Below, piece by piece: positions 11,159 through 23,294 of a stretch of DNA of 64,000 nucleotides (the first letter of the stretch is position 1; each line of letters opens with the position of its first letter). The stretch lies in the NCBI RefSeq assembly GCF_032118995.1, contig NC_092665.1, positions 12,380,512 through 12,444,511 of the forward strand, read 5' to 3'. The notes beneath the pieces are model-generated. The model ran no database searches and had not been told where the DNA came from. It was given only the letters and a program-made list of their open reading frames with translations. The stretch is from Asterias amurensis (lineage: Eukaryota; Echinodermata; Asteroidea; Forcipulatida; Asteriidae). The translations under genes and the position numbers were made by a program.

Positions 11159-11860
11159 AATTTGTCTAATATGTTTCTGTATTTTGGTTCGAAGCAAGAT
11201 TACTGCTGAATCTGACCCAAGTCTAACAAAACAACCAATATATTGATTTTATTTATTTATATTAAGCTTATTTATTATTAAAAAGCTGATTTATATACCA
11301 GAAGTCCCTCTGTGGGTATGACTCCCATTTTCTGGTGATTCCAGATAACAGGTGAAGCCCTGATATCAAATTATAACCGATTAATTTGTCAATAATTTTG
11401 TAAATACCACCAAATTATTAAAGAAGAATCCATTCAGAATTGTATAGACCTTGTTATGCATATGACGTCATTTGAGTAGGGGCGCCCTCTACTAGTGGTC
11501 AAAAAGAGGCTGTTCATTGGCCAATCCTGTGCATTGTTTCATCATTGCTTTACCTCTATTAGATGGCGGTTTCATGACGTCTATGCTTAAGGTCTTACTG
11601 CGTCGTGTGTCCGATTTATGGCCCTTTTCGAAACGACTGGATTTGGCTTTGGATTCGGCTCAGGCTAGCTTGGCCCCGCCGGTTGATTTGACAATAATTG
11701 CGCGTGTTTTGCGTACGCGCTCAGGGCTTCAGACGAGAGAACGGAGCCTGAAGCCGAATCAAAGCCGAAAACGTGGTTTCGAAAAGTACCTATATGCATA
11801 AAAGTCTTACTGTGTCATGTGTCCGTTTTATGACGACACAAGATGTCTATCGACGCAGCT
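11159..11860. other. Intergenic stretch with a GC-rich inverted-repeat element
   Basis: No gene is seen. Around 11625-11795 a GC-rich inverted repeat (TTTCGAAACGACTGGATTTG against CGTGGTTTCGAAAAG, with GGCTCAGGCTAGCTTGGCC inside) resembles a degraded copy at 33950-34085. Confidence 0.5.
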
Positions 11861-14800
11861 TTACTTGCACTGGACGTCATTACCAGTCTCGGATGCAATC
11901 CAGGGGCAGTAGTTCGTAACTCGGTTGTGCATGGCAGGGTAGTTAGCATTACCGCATTCCCAACCCCAGCTGACTATGCCAACCAGTGTGGTGGATTTGC
12001 TGTGAGAACTCTCACTATAGCCTGTCACGAGAGGGCCTCCTTCATCACTCTGTCGATGAACATAATATACAGATATAAGAGATGTTAAATTTGCGTCGGG
12101 GATCAAGAATATAAATTTTGTGTTTTTTTACCCATACACCGATGTGTGTTAGCACTGTATACTCAGTATTTTCCCGAGTCCTGTGAAAACATACCATAGT
12201 CATGTTAACTCGGTGGGATTCGAACCCACGACCCTTGCGATTCTAGAGCAGCGTCTTATCTAACTAGACTGCCGAGGTTTCCCGGTAGCTAGAGGCAGTT
12301 CGAATCCTATGTTTTGGCAGCGGGTATCGCAATTATATAAGAGATGTTGAATTTGCATCGGGGATAAAGAATATTATATATTTTTGTTGTACCCATACAC
12401 CGATGTGTGTTAGCGCTGTATACTCAGTAATACCACAAGAGACAATGGTTCTGTTAATGTGCATCCCTCCATATAAAGTTTTTTCCCCTGCACCTAAAGG
12501 CAGTGGACAATATTGGTAATTACTCAAAATAATTATTAGCATAAAACCTTACTTGGTGACGAGTAATGGGGAGAGGTTGACAGTATAGAACATTGTGAGA
12601 GACGGCTCCCTTTGAAGTGACATAGTTTTCGAGTAATTTTTCACGAATTTGAATTTAAGACCTCAGATTTAGAATTTGAGGTCTCGAAATTAACCATCTA
12701 AATGCACACAACTTCGTTTGACAAGGGTGTTTTTTTTCTTTCATCATTTTCTTCCAACTTCATGACCAATTGAGTCCAAAGGCTTGTTATTTTATGCATA
12801 TGTTGGGATACACGACCAAGTGAGAAAACTGGTCTTTGAAAATTACCAAACGTGTTCAGTGCCATTAAAAAGTGAAATTCAATGCCGTCTTGGTTGAATG
12901 AACTGAAAATTCCCTATACAAAAATGTACAGACACGCATTTTGCGTATCACGTTCCATTTACTGCCATAAAAAAAACTACTCAACACATTTTTGAAAAAT
13001 GTCAGGCATCCATCATTGACTTTGCATCCCGAATTTCATCAAGTCAGGAATGAACCGAAAGATCCCTATACAAAAATGTACAGACACGCATTTTGCGTAT
13101 CACGTTCCATTTACTGCCATAAAAAAAGCTACTCAACACATTTTTGAAAAATGTCAGGCATCCATCATTGACTTTGCATCCCGAATTTCATCAGACTTGT
13201 ACCTAGCCATCATGGGTGGATTTCGCATGTACCCAAACTCTTATAAGCGAATAGTGAGACAGCATAATCAAGTGTATATGTTATTATAGGTACTCACCCA
13301 GCATGTGTCTTTTCCAGCATTGCTCTCCGTGCAAAGCATGTTAGATGTAATATCCACGTCTGAAAATCTAGAGTTACATACATCTCTGTCAAGGATCTCC
13401 AGCACAACCTGTTGAAGGTGGTCGACCCATCCACCGTCAGCTGCAGACAAAACAGAAAATAAAATAAAAATAACAAAACACAAATCATTGATTTCGTTTC
13501 AACCTAGCGCTTAAAAGAACACATTGCCTTGGATCGGACGAGTTGGTCTGTACAAAGCGTTTGTAACCCTTTTTTATATGCATGTGGTTGGAAAGATGTT
13601 GTACAGTAGAATACAATGATCCACACAAGTTTGCCTCGAAATTGCGTGGTTTTCCTTTTACTGTGCGAACTAACACGTTCGGCCATTTATGGGATTCAAA
13701 AATTTGACTCCCATAAATGGCCGACCGTGGTAGTCGACGATGTAAAAGGAAAACCGTGCAATTTCGAGGCATGTTTGTGTGGATCATTGTATTCTACTTT
13801 TACAACATCTTTCTACCCCATGTGCATTTTATAAAAAACGGTTACAAACGCTTTTCAAAGACCAACTCGGCCAAACCAACGTAACGTGTTCCTTTAAAGA
13901 CACTGGACACTACTGGTAATTGTCAAAGACCAGTCTTTTCACTTGGTGTATCCCAACATAATTAGCATAACATAACAAACCTGTGAAAATTTGAGCTCAA
14001 TTGGTCGTCGAAGTTGCGAGATAATAATGAAAGAAAAAAACACCCTTGTCACAAGAAGTTGTGTGTTTTCAGATGCCTGATTTCGAAACCTCAAAATCTA
14101 ATTCTGAGGTTTCGAAATCAAATTCGTGGAAAAATTACTTCTTTCTCGAAAACTATACGTTTAACACTTCAGAGGGAGCCGTTTCTTACAATGTGTTCTA
14201 GGCATACTATCAACTGCTCTCCGTTGCTTGTTACCAAGTACGTTTTTTTAGGCTAACAATTATTTGGAGTAATTGCCAATAGTGTCCACTGCCTTCAAAG
14301 ACACTATTGGTATTTACTCAAAATAATTGTTAGCATAAAAACCTACTTTGTAACGAGCAACGCGGGAGAGCTGTTTGTCATGCACTGGCCCTTAGATGCA
14401 CAAAATTACAAAACGGAACTATGCCAGTGTTGGTCACGTTCCATATCGTTTGATGGGATGTTGCCATCGCTTTCAACCGACCCCACCCCTACCCCCAAGT
14501 GGCTTACATGAGATGGAGCCCCAGCCGCTAACAAGCACTTCTGTTCCACTAGGCACGTCACTCCCAGACGAAGCGATTTGTATGGTCTGGATTGTATTAC
14601 TAAGTGGAACCGCCGTGTCCAACTCGATAAGGGCGAGGTCGCCATCCAGGGTGTTGTAGTCGAACTGTGGACTCAGGTGCCATGTTCCTTTGATGATGTG
14701 CGTACCAGTTTTATCTCCCAAATCAGTGTAGCCAAGTCCGACGTAGACGGGTCCGGAACTTAAAAATGGAAAAACAGTTTCCCATCATGTTGTATTGTGA

Positions 14801-17262
14801 ACCAGAAGAAAAATAAACGGTCTTTGAAGCTTTGCATGTGTGAAGAATAAGAGTTTACTATACATAGTACAGTTGCGGGTAATGGTACAACCTAAACATG
14901 TGGACAAGATAGCAGTACTTAATACCGTGGGTTGAAGAATGGTTTTTCGAGGTTTCAACCTCGTACAACGAGGCACGAGGTAAACAAACCTCGAAAACCT
15001 TGCTTCGACCCCACGGTATCAAGTACTGCTATGTACCGTGCAGTATAGTATCTATTATGCAGTTCGTGAGCGGGCCGGTGCTTGCGTAAAGAGCCTTGGA
15101 CATTGCTATACTCTCCGAATCTCCCCGCGATTCCCGCGGTATTCTCGCGAGACTGCTGGCCCCATGAGACTACTGCTGTCACGACTGCGATTCTGTTCAA
15201 AGTAGCCTTTAATCAAGGCGCATGCCGCGCAACCAGCAGTTCGCGCGATAGCAGTGATCTCGCGAGAGCACCGCCACAACTCGACTATCTCACCGCGGCA
15301 GACCACTAACGAATTGTCCACAAGTCTAGTACAACCGTGTGTCAAATCTCTTCAGAGAGATAGAGAGTGTTGGCTCTGAAAAAAAACCGGTGTGGTCAGA
15401 CGTCTCGACGTTTCGAACAGTATACTGAAGAAAAGTATAACTATAAAAAGTAAACATTGTGTTAAAGGGTCTATGTAACTTTTATAGGACAAAAAAACAC
15501 AATGTCCACAGATTTACACTAAACTTACACAGTTTGAAGATCATGATAGTAGAAAGCTTCCCTGAAAACATTACGTGCTGAGGTGCTGTAGTTTTTGAGA
15601 AATGAGTAAAACAATGTCATGACAATAATTTTCGTCTCATGAGACGAAAATTATTTTAATCATTTACAGACGTATTTTCATGACATTGTTTTACTCATTT
15701 CTTAAAAACTACAGCACCTCAGTAAGTAATATTTGAAGGGAACCTTTCCACTATCATTATCTTAAAACCCTGTAAGTTTAATGTAAATCTATGGACATTT
15801 TGAAAAGGTACCCAAATCCTTTAAGGAATTTGATGTATTGCATGATGAGGTATAAGTATGGTTTACGATAACTGTTATGTTTGAGATTACCATGTGGGTA
15901 TCTATATACTCGGTAGATTCTTTTGAGAAGTTGTCTATAGTGTCTGTTGACCTTTATCACGGTGTGGCCATCTTGATTTTACTTCATTCCAACTCATTGT
16001 AACCAAACTGAGGCTGGACGAATTAATAGTCTGGTACCATGTTTGCGCAATGAATGTTAGCATTCATTACTGTTATGGAAACAGGAACATGAACACAGCG
16101 TGATAAAGGTATATTGTACTTACTCGACGACACAATTTCCAGCCGATACCACCCACTTTGGATGAACAAGGGTACCGCTGCAGTAAGTATCGTAAGAGTT
16201 TGCCGAGTAGAGAATTGACGCATGGTAAGGGCGACTACCAACGGGAGCATCGCTGCCCCCAACAATGCGCTTAAAAGGCGGTAGCCTTCGTGCTGCTGTT
16301 AACCAAAAATAAAAATAAAAAAACGTTAAAATACACTGTACACTATTGGTTATTGCCAAAGACCAGTCTTCTCACTTGGTGTATCTCAACACATGCATAA
16401 TAACAAACCTGTGGAAATTTGAGCTCAATTGGTTTTTGAATTTATGAGAGAATAAAAGAAGAAAAGAATCGCCCTTGTTGCACATGAGTTGTGTGCATGA
16501 TTTCGAGACCTCAACATCTAATTCTGAGGTCTCGAAATCAAATTCAAATATTTTTAGTGAGAAATTATTTCTTTCTCAAAACGTGTACACTTTCAACAGC
16601 TCTCCATTGATTGTCCCAAGTTTAGTTTGAATGCTAACAATTATTTTGTTATGAGTAATTACCAAATAGTGTCTAGTGCCTTTAAAGACAGTGGACACTA
16701 TTGGTAATTACTCAAAATAATTATTAGCACGGAACCTTACTTGGTATTAACGAGTAATGGGGAGAGGTTGGTGGTATAAAACATTGTGAGGAACGGCTCC
16801 CTCTGAAGTGGAGTAGTTTTCGAGAAAGAAGTAATTTTCCACGAATTTGATTTCGAGACCTCAAGTTTAGAACTCGAGGTCTCGAAATCAACCATCTAAA
16901 CGCACACAACTTCGTGTGACAAGGGTGTTTATTCTTTTATTATTATCTCGCAACTTCGACGACCAATTGAGCTCAAATTTTCACAGGTTTGTTATTTTAT
17001 GCATATGTTGAGATACACCAAGTGAGAAGACTGGTCTTTGACAATTACCAAATAGTGTCCAGTGCCTTTAATACAATAACAGCGAAAGAACAATCAAACT
17101 CAAGGCATTTAAACAACACATGCACATTATGTCAAATTCAAACAAAGTATAAGATTCAATTGAACTAAAACAAAGAAATATATATGAGAAGTTTAGGGTA
17201 TGGCATTCTGAGTTCTTACCAAGGGCAAGCGAGAGGCAAGCGAGAAACACAGCAATCTTCAT
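11861..17262 (-). CDS. Secreted S1A serine protease homolog 1, catalytically inactive
   Basis: Five exons: 17262-17220, 16295-16124, 14758-14508, 13440-13298, 12049-11861, total 798 bp (265 residues plus stop). A signal peptide occupies about residues 1-16 (MKIAVFLACLSLALA), with activation site KR-IVGG at 24-28. The trypsin fold is shown by CSGTLVHPKW, DLALIELD, LVSGWGS and VGIVSWG. Of the triad, the His57 position is Asn68 (SAGNC), Asp102 is kept (Asp112), and Ser195 is Glu206 (SDEGGP). It therefore cannot be a normal serine protease. Cys pairs 42-58, 168-182 and 191-220 are kept, and an extra pair may involve the C-terminal ETGNDVQC tail. Asp189 is retained (KDTC). Exons are intact with good splice sites, so the gene looks functional as a pseudoenzyme. 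Binding or regulatory roles are known for other serine protease homologs; this one's role is unknown. Confidence 0.9.
12058..12450 (-). mobile_element. tRNA-derived SINE1, one full and one partial copy
   Basis: The tRNA-like head is read on the minus strand near 12205-12290 (box A TAGTCTAGTT, box B GGTTCGAATCC). The body continues to a tail containing CCCCGAcGCAAATTTAACATC that ends beside exon 5 of protease homolog 1. A second, partial tail unit follows at about 12330-12450. Both lie within the last intron of that gene. Confidence 0.8.
12494..12869 (+). mobile_element. MITE family A copy
   Basis: Nearly full-length copy in the last intron of protease homolog 1. After it, 12885-13185 holds a direct duplication of about 155 bp (ATACAAAAATGTACAGACAC occurs at about 12915 and 13067). 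Confidence 0.8.
12885..13190. repeat. Two-copy direct repeat, period about 152 bp
   Basis: The block CCCTATACAAAAATGTACAG through TGACTTTGCATCCCGAATTT is present twice in a row with almost no changes, indicating a recent duplication inside the last intron of protease homolog 1. Confidence 0.8.
13508..13896. mobile_element. MITE family J, large palindrome
   Basis: Arms of about 190 bp fold on a centre near 13700 (GGCCATTTATGGGA on one side, TCCCATAAATGGCC on the other). A half copy lies at 35948-36147. It occupies the third intron of protease homolog 1 and is non-coding. Confidence 0.8.
13894..14385 (-). mobile_element. MITE family A copy followed by a fragment in the other orientation
   Basis: A full copy (13894-14298) ends in GTCCACTGCC. 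It is followed at once by a truncated copy starting ACACTATTGGTATTTACTC (14299-14385) that stops just before exon 3 of protease homolog 1. Confidence 0.75.
14909..15033. mobile_element. Short foldback element
   Basis: Inverted arms of about 55 bp (AGCAGTACTTAATACCGTGG against CCACGGTATCAAGTACTGCT) around a GAGGTT-rich centre. It lies in the second intron of protease homolog 1. Confidence 0.7.
15462..15824. mobile_element. MITE family C, near-perfect palindrome
   Basis: Arms of about 180 bp fold at CGTCTCATGAGACG near 15644. The outer ends read TTAAAGG and CCTTTAA. It is non-coding and lies in the second intron of protease homolog 1. Confidence 0.8.
16326..17071. mobile_element. Head-to-head pair of MITE family A copies
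   Basis: A minus copy (16326-16685) and a plus copy (16681-17071) meet at a shared CCTTTAAAGACAGTGG junction, giving a 745 bp inverted arrangement in the first intron of protease homolog 1. Confidence 0.8.
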
Positions 17263-17511
17263 GATGGGACGAGAGAGTATTCGGGTGATGGTGCACAAAG
17301 ACTGGACAGCTCACAACAGTGGTAATAATCTGGTTGGACGCCTCTCCATTTATCCGTGTTTTCGAGCTCAAAGGTTTCAAATAATGTCGTGTAAAACGGA
17401 CAGATGTGGAGTCTACAATGATGATGGCACAATTAACTTGATAGGATATTATCAGAAAGTTTTTCGGTCATTAGATAACAATTTTGAACACAAAACACAG
17501 CCGACTTGCTT

Positions 17512-18009
17512 TTTAAAGACAGTGGACACTATTGGTAATTACTCAAGATAATTACGGGGGATGGTGGTGGGAGGGGCACTCACCAAAATATCACCATGAA
17601 TATTCTCACAGGAATCTCGATGAGGCCTGAACTTTAGTTGCAAACTTGTTATTAAAGGCAGTGGACACTATTAGGAATTACTCCAAATAATTTTTAGCAT
17701 AAAACCTTACTCGGTAACGAGTAATAGGGAGAGGTTGATAGTAAAAAACATTGTGACAAACGGCTCCCTCTGAAGAAAGGTAGTTTTCGAGAAAGAAGCA
17801 ATTTTCCACGAATTTGATTTGGAGGCCTCAGATTTAGAATTTGAGGTCTCGAAATCAAGCATCTGAAAGCACACATGCAACTTCGTGTGACAAGGGTGTT
17901 TTTCTTTCATTATTATCTCGCAACTTCGACGACCGATTGAGCTCAAATACACCAACTGCGAAGGCTAGTCTTTAACAATATTGTTACCAATAGTGTCCAG
18001 TGTCTTTAA
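17512..18009 (+). mobile_element. MITE family A: short fragment plus full copy
   Basis: A 45 bp start fragment (17512-17556) is followed after about 95 bp by a full copy (17651-18009). 17263-17511, upstream of protease homolog 1, holds no recognised gene and should contain its promoter, but I see no clear TATA box. Confidence 0.75.
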
Positions 18010-18239
18010 AAAGTTTGTTTCATCAGTCTGTTGAACTTTCACAGCATGCTGAACAATCAATCTATCTATCTGATGTCAACTTAAACAAATGAGTTGCAAC
18101 ATGCCTTAAGATAAGTCTCACATTGCGACATTTTTGGGCACGAACAACTTATCACTGCTTATGTAGTGGCATTCAAACCGATAAGTCAAAATAACAAAGT
18201 AAGAGACACTAGGTCTACGATTGCTATAAGCACAATCGC

Positions 18240-18470
18240 CCAAAGGTCATTTTGAGAGCGCCAAAGTCAAAAGTTTGTTCTAAGGCGCTGAGGCAGCGTT
18301 GAACGGTTTAGTAAGCTTGCTTGGAACAGGTGAGCTTTAAGGAGCGTCTTGAATGAGGTGAGTGAGCTGGGATTTCTGATCTGTGTAGGAAGCTTATTCC
18401 ACATACGGGGAATGATTTCTCTGCAAAAAAAATGAATAGCGAGTTCTTGGCACAACAAAAAGGGAGCAAG
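18240..18470 (-). mobile_element. LINE 3' fragment (non-LTR reverse transcriptase C-terminus)
   Basis: The minus-strand frame reads RMWNKLPTQIRNPSSLTSFK then LLKAHLF. This is the typical end of CR1/L2-type ORF2 proteins (LWNSLPxxIRxxxSLxxFKxxLKTHLF). It is followed by a GCGCC-rich 3'UTR remnant. Only the last 60 or so codons are present. Confidence 0.75.
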
Positions 18471-19606
18471 ACACTATTGGTAACTACTCAAAATAATTGT
18501 TAGCATAACAATTACTTGGTAAAAGAAAAGGAGAGTTATACAACATTGTGAGAAACGGCTCCCTTAGCGTAGTTTTCGAGAAAGAGGTAATTTTCTACTA
18601 AAATATTAGAATTTGATTTTGAAACCTCGGAATTAGATGTTGTGGTCCCGAAATCAAGCATCTGAAAGCAGACAACTTCGTGCGACAAGGGTGACTTTTC
18701 TTCCATTATTATCTCGCAACTTCGACGACCAATAGACCGATTGCGCTACCAATGTTTACATGTGATCACGTGAACTATAGTGGGTATAGAAAAACACAGC
18801 TACACAGTAAAGACATGGGAAGATTCGTACCGATGGACCATAATCGGCAGCCGTATTTTCAATAAATAACACTAACTAAAAACGGAGCCCTTTTTATAAA
18901 GTTGAATATTGTGACAATGATTTAAATCACTTTGTTGTTTGGTGTTCCCAGTAGTCTACTACAAAAGAGGTTTCTTTTGAGTGTATGGTTAATAGACTAC
19001 GTAAATTACTGAGGTTTGAGCGAGCTCACGCACCGTGGATTTTGCGTTATGCACGGCGGGAAGTTGGGCTGTGATATGGGAGATCGCGAAGTTGTCCGAC
19101 TCATAGCTGACAGCTATCCCTTCTAATCAAATATTTTGAGGGTGAAAATAATGATTTGCAGCTTCTTAATGAGATTTTTATTGAAAATATTGGCAGCAAA
19201 ATCATTACAATAAATTAGGCACTGTGAAACCACACTTTCCGTGCTCAAACACATGACATCGTGTGAAAATTCTCTTGGAAATTCCTATTTGGTGGAACTG
19301 TGTTTACCCATACTGGCATTGTTCAGCCACCGGTAAGGCATCATGTTACAAACTCCGGAATATTCTTCAGTGATTTCGAGAATTTAGTCCTTTTTTGAGC
19401 AAAAAATTGCAACCGGTAATCGTTTCTTTTTAACGCACGTTTATATCAGTAACGCCGTGTTTGTTTACATCCAATACCTACGGAGCGCAATCGGTCTATT
19501 GAGTTCAAATTTTCACAGGTTTGTTATTTTGTGCATAATATGTTGAGATACACCAAGTGAGAAGACTGGTTTTTGACAATTTACCAATGGTGCCCATTCT
19601 CTTAAT
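18470..19606 (+). mobile_element. MITE family A copy split by a nested TIR element
   Basis: The left part (18470-18730) stops after CTTCGACGACCAA, and the right part (19498-19606) resumes with TTGAGTTCAAATTTTCACAG. The missing joint is filled by a different element described separately. Confidence 0.8.
18731..19497. mobile_element. DNA transposon-like insert with TAGACCGATTGCGCT ends
   Basis: 767 bp. The terminal inverted repeats are TAGACCGATTGCGCT and AGCGCAATCGGTCTA, with further similarity inward. They interrupt a family A MITE. The TA at both ends suggests a TA target as in Tc1/mariner-type elements, though this is uncertain. No transposase frame is visible, so it is non-autonomous. Confidence 0.75.
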
Positions 19607-20012
19607 GATTATGGGGTCTTTTATCAATGGAAACACGGATCCTGCATGCTAGAGGTTTGTCAAAAAATAAATTGACAACCTCATTACAGAAATGTTTAAG
19701 AAAAGGGAATATCCAATTCAATTCAATTAATGTTTTCAATATCCCAAAAAGGGTAATTCAAACGCTTGCATACAGTAAAAAGTAGAAAAAATTGCTACTT
19801 CATAGCCACAGAGGACAAAACAAAAAGAGAAAACAACATGTAATGTACAGTAAACAATGTATTGTTTTTATTCAATGTTGGCACCTTATAGTTGGACTGG
19901 CTCCAGTTATTGTGAAGGGGTAGAATGGACCCAGATGATCTTATAAGAAGAAGCTGGTGGTGAGATGTACAACTTGGTAGAAGGTTAAATAAGGGAATCA
20001 ATGCGTGGTGAA
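19607..20012. other. Intergenic stretch, no gene seen
   Basis: AT-rich sequence with no convincing exon, transposon end or RNA gene. Confidence 0.5.
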
Positions 20013-20136
20013 GTGGTTTTCAACTAGTGGTTTAGTCCCAACGAGGCCTGGTTCTTGATATCTTACCGAGACGAAGTCGAGGTAAATTATAAAGAACCAG
20101 GCCTCGGCGGGTTTAAACCACTAGTTGAAAACCGAT
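20013..20136. mobile_element. Short foldback element
   Basis: Arms of about 50 bp (CAACTAGTGGTTTAGTCCC and GAGGCCTGGTTCTT, with inverted partners) around an ATATC centre. The following 20137-21180 shows no gene; the GC-rich part at 20230-20540 is unexplained. Confidence 0.7.
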
Positions 20137-21189
20137 TCAACACACTTTGATGCCATTCATAAATACCTTTTCGGTCAAAAACATCATCACTTTTTGGTCA
20201 TAAATTAAAATAAAGTAAGAAACTTCGTAAAACTTATCCGTTTTCCCGACGTCCTTGAGCTATGTACGTGTGTTGCATTTTTATGACTGAGACCGTTTTC
20301 GGATAATATTATTCTTCGTGCGCGTAGTTAGTCTCGGTGCAAGACGTTTCTCGTTTTCCTTTCACACACAGCGCGGCCAACTCACCAACAGCGCCCGCAT
20401 AGCCCGTAACGAGAAATGTTTTGCACCAAGACAAGCGCGTATAGCATTCGAAAACAAGCGGTTATAAACAGAGCCCCAGCTGGTCATTATCAACCGTTTA
20501 AACACCCCATCTGACGCGCTCTCCACCAAAAGGAATAGCGAAACTGTCTGAGTTAGTTATGAATGTTTTTTTAACTGCCCCTATAGGACCTTATTTAATA
20601 ACAAGTTTGCAACGTAAGTTCAGACCTTATCGAGATTCCTGTGAGAATATTCCTGGTGATATTTTGGTGAGTGCCCCTCCCACCTTAACCCCCGTCATTG
20701 CGAGGTCTCTGCCCCAGGCCCCAATGTGAGACTTTTGGTCAAATAGTTGCAGTAAACTTACTAGGGAACTTCACTGTTGTTAGAAATTTGCGCACGTTGA
20801 GAACTATACTTTACAACAAAAACTATTAATAATATAAAGTTTGCAACCGAAGTTTTGTGCTAAAGATGCGTGTCATTGCTTTATAAGTTATGTATCTGGA
20901 ACGTTGGTGATCTGCAACGTTGCTAACCGGTCACAAGGACCGGTAAAGAGGTAATGATATCTAAAATTATTATATGTTATCAATATAGAAAGTGTATACA
21001 TAATGCTATCTGCAATAAATGTTATCAATATGGAATGGAAACCAGCATCTGGAAGTTCCAGTTTGAAGCTGAGTTTATAATTAATAATGATGTTAAGAGC
21101 AGCTGATCTACAAGATTACAACAAAAACATTATAAACAACTTACTTGTTAAACTTCAATAGGTCTTTCATTTCCACATCTTAATGACAC

Positions 21190-21335
21190 ACATGGTTTTC
21201 TTTTAATAATAATATAATAATAAATAATACATTTATACTATGAGGGAGTGAATTCCAGAGTTCAGGAGATTCAACCTGAAAAGCCCTTTGCCCATAAAGC
21301 TTTTGAAGATTCGGGTATTTTTTATTCCGCCTAGA
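21190..21335 (-). mobile_element. LINE 3' fragment
   Basis: The minus strand reads LYGQRAFQVESPELWNSLPH, the hallmark C-terminal block of CR1/L2-type non-LTR reverse transcriptases. An AT-rich (TAAT-rich) tail follows at 21200-21235. Confidence 0.7.
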
Positions 21336-21467
21336 CAACAACATGAACATGCCTTAGATTTGCATTACTGATGATTGCTAACGATGGCATTTGAGTCGCT
21401 AACCCTTTAATCACACACTGATCGGTCACTCGTTCCTGAACTAATCGGGGACAGTTCTGACTCACTG

Positions 21468-21708
21468 TGGGTGCGTTCGATTTGCTTCCCTGTGTCGACC
21501 CCGCGGTGCTCATTCGGGTGAGCCCCTGAAAAGAGCTAATCGAACGATCACTCGCCCTCTCGTGGCGACGTCATGCACCTCGGGCCAGCCCCACGTGACC
21601 CCTTCAACATCCAAGGCACTTGGGGCTGACCGGGGTGATGAGCCCCTGGAATGACGTCAAAGCTATTAGAACGTACCGGGCAGATCGGGGAAGCTTATCG
21701 AACCCACA
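21468..21708. mobile_element. MITE family D copy
   Basis: About 240 bp, same structure as 9990-10226, with GTCGACCCC and GTGAGCCCC blocks and inverted TTCGAT/ATCGAA ends. Confidence 0.7.
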
Positions 21709-21854
21709 ATGATGCCTGGCGTGAGACACCGTTACATTGACATATACATAAACGGCATGTGTCAGCTCAGCGACGCAAGGAAGAGTTACAAACGAGATGA
21801 TGGTTTTTCCTCTTCATGGGTATTTATCTTCACTGTGCGGTATAGGCCTACCCT

Positions 21855-21965
21855 GATCCCAGGCCTGTACGCTTCGTTTTTGAAAGGGCAAGGGCACCAA
21901 GGCGATTTCTCCTAAGTAAAAGCCACCCCATGAGGATACTGTTGATAAGCACCAAGGGCAGTGGG
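21855..21965 (-). mobile_element. MITE family G fragment
   Basis: Reads CAGGCCTGTACGCTTCGTTT then GGGCAAGGGCACCAAGG, one end of the element that forms a tandem array at 52.8-54.4 kb. Confidence 0.6.
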
Positions 21966-22261
21966 AACGGAGGCAATCGCAATCGCTACCTCCGTAAAGT
22001 TTCAGACCTGCGCTCTGTGCCAACTGACAAAAACAACAACATCGAGCGGGGGAGGGGCTGGGATGCGGGGCCGGGAATCGGGGGAGCGGGGGAGTGCCAG
22101 ATATTGGTCCAAACATGTAGTCCTAATGTTATCAGTATAATAAAAAAAAAAACATGTAAACCAGCATCTGGAAGTTTCATGTTGAATGTGTTTTTATATT
22201 TCATCAGAGGGCGTGTGAGTCACAACACCGATAACTATTAACTGGTCAGTGTGCCTATGTC

Positions 22262-22463
22262 AAAGCTGTACCTGCTGGAACAAGCTGGAACAAGCTTCCA
22301 CGGCAAACTTCATATCTAGACATATTCAAGAAGAAACTAAAATCTCACTTGCTTTGATAGTTATCTTTTTTTCTTCAACTGTTTTCCCTTTTTTTTTGTA
22401 GGCGCTTTGATCGGGTGTTCTGGATATTAAGTGCGCCAAATATATGTATTATTATTATTATCT
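22262..22463 (+). mobile_element. LINE 3' end with ATT-repeat tail
   Basis: The plus strand encodes NKLPRQTSYLDIFKKKLKSH followed by a 3'UTR (GGCGCTTTGATCGGGTGTTC) and a tail of ATT repeats. This is a typical 5'-truncated CR1/L2-like insertion. 22464-22980 has no further feature. Confidence 0.7.
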
Positions 22464-22984
22464 CTAATTTTCAACAGTGCCGCCAACTTGAGATAGAAAT
22501 GATGGCAACTTCGCACAATAGTTGTATAAAAACTTTGAAAGTAAGAAGCTATAGAATTGTTTTACTTTTTAGACGTCTGAGATAATGTTTAAAGATTGTT
22601 TAATGTTTACGCGATAAAACTTTTGTGTGTGAGTCAGAATTTTCACATTTCAAAATGGTGGCCGAATAGATCCAAAAGACAATACTTTATTTTGTTTAAC
22701 CCCCACCCCCCGAAAAAAAACCACAAAATAAACGTCGCATCTATTTGCTTTAAATTGCCCCTTTTGTTGACTATTGATGTACACAACTAGTAAAAGACTC
22801 AACTTGTCAATATTTCGGAGCTATGGGGACCGAGAGTAAAGTAGGTTCAATGGTCAAGATGACAGTACTAAGACAGACTATCATGCAATAGGGGACAACA
22901 AAAGTACCGCTTAGGCCTATACAACATAATGGGCCTACACCCCTTGCATTGACCGCCATTGCTTATGGAAACGTGCACAGGTTA

Positions 22985-23290
22985 ACATTAGCCCGAATAT
23001 CTAACGTCACACTTCGAGGTTTGTGATTTACGCGAGAGATTTGCTTTGAGCCTGCGTCAATCCCCGTCCATACTCACCTTTGACCTTTATTTCACCTAGA
23101 GATTCGCAGTCAAATTATACACACATTATAATTTATAAAACAAATGCCACCGCCGCATGCAGACGACCGAAAGTGTAGCTGCCAAACATCACCTCGGACC
23201 AATCAAAACAAAGCTTACTTAACGGCACGTTTATCCGATGAAATTATCGTATCCAATGAAATTGTTGTACATTCTTTGATAATTAATTTA
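22985..23290. repeat. Relative of the repeat flanking 9.1-9.8 kb, without the palindrome insert
   Basis: Blocks AACGTCACACTTCGAG, CACCTTTGACCT, CACCTAGAGA and TATCCAATGAAAT match, in order, the sequences on both sides of the 9151-9688 element. The insert itself is missing here. Confidence 0.6.
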
Positions 23291-23294
23291 ATTG

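Noticed and set aside
21930-22241. 103-codon plus-strand frame with Gly/Arg-rich start
   Set aside because: It overlaps a MITE G fragment and low-complexity G-rich DNA, with no splice or domain support.
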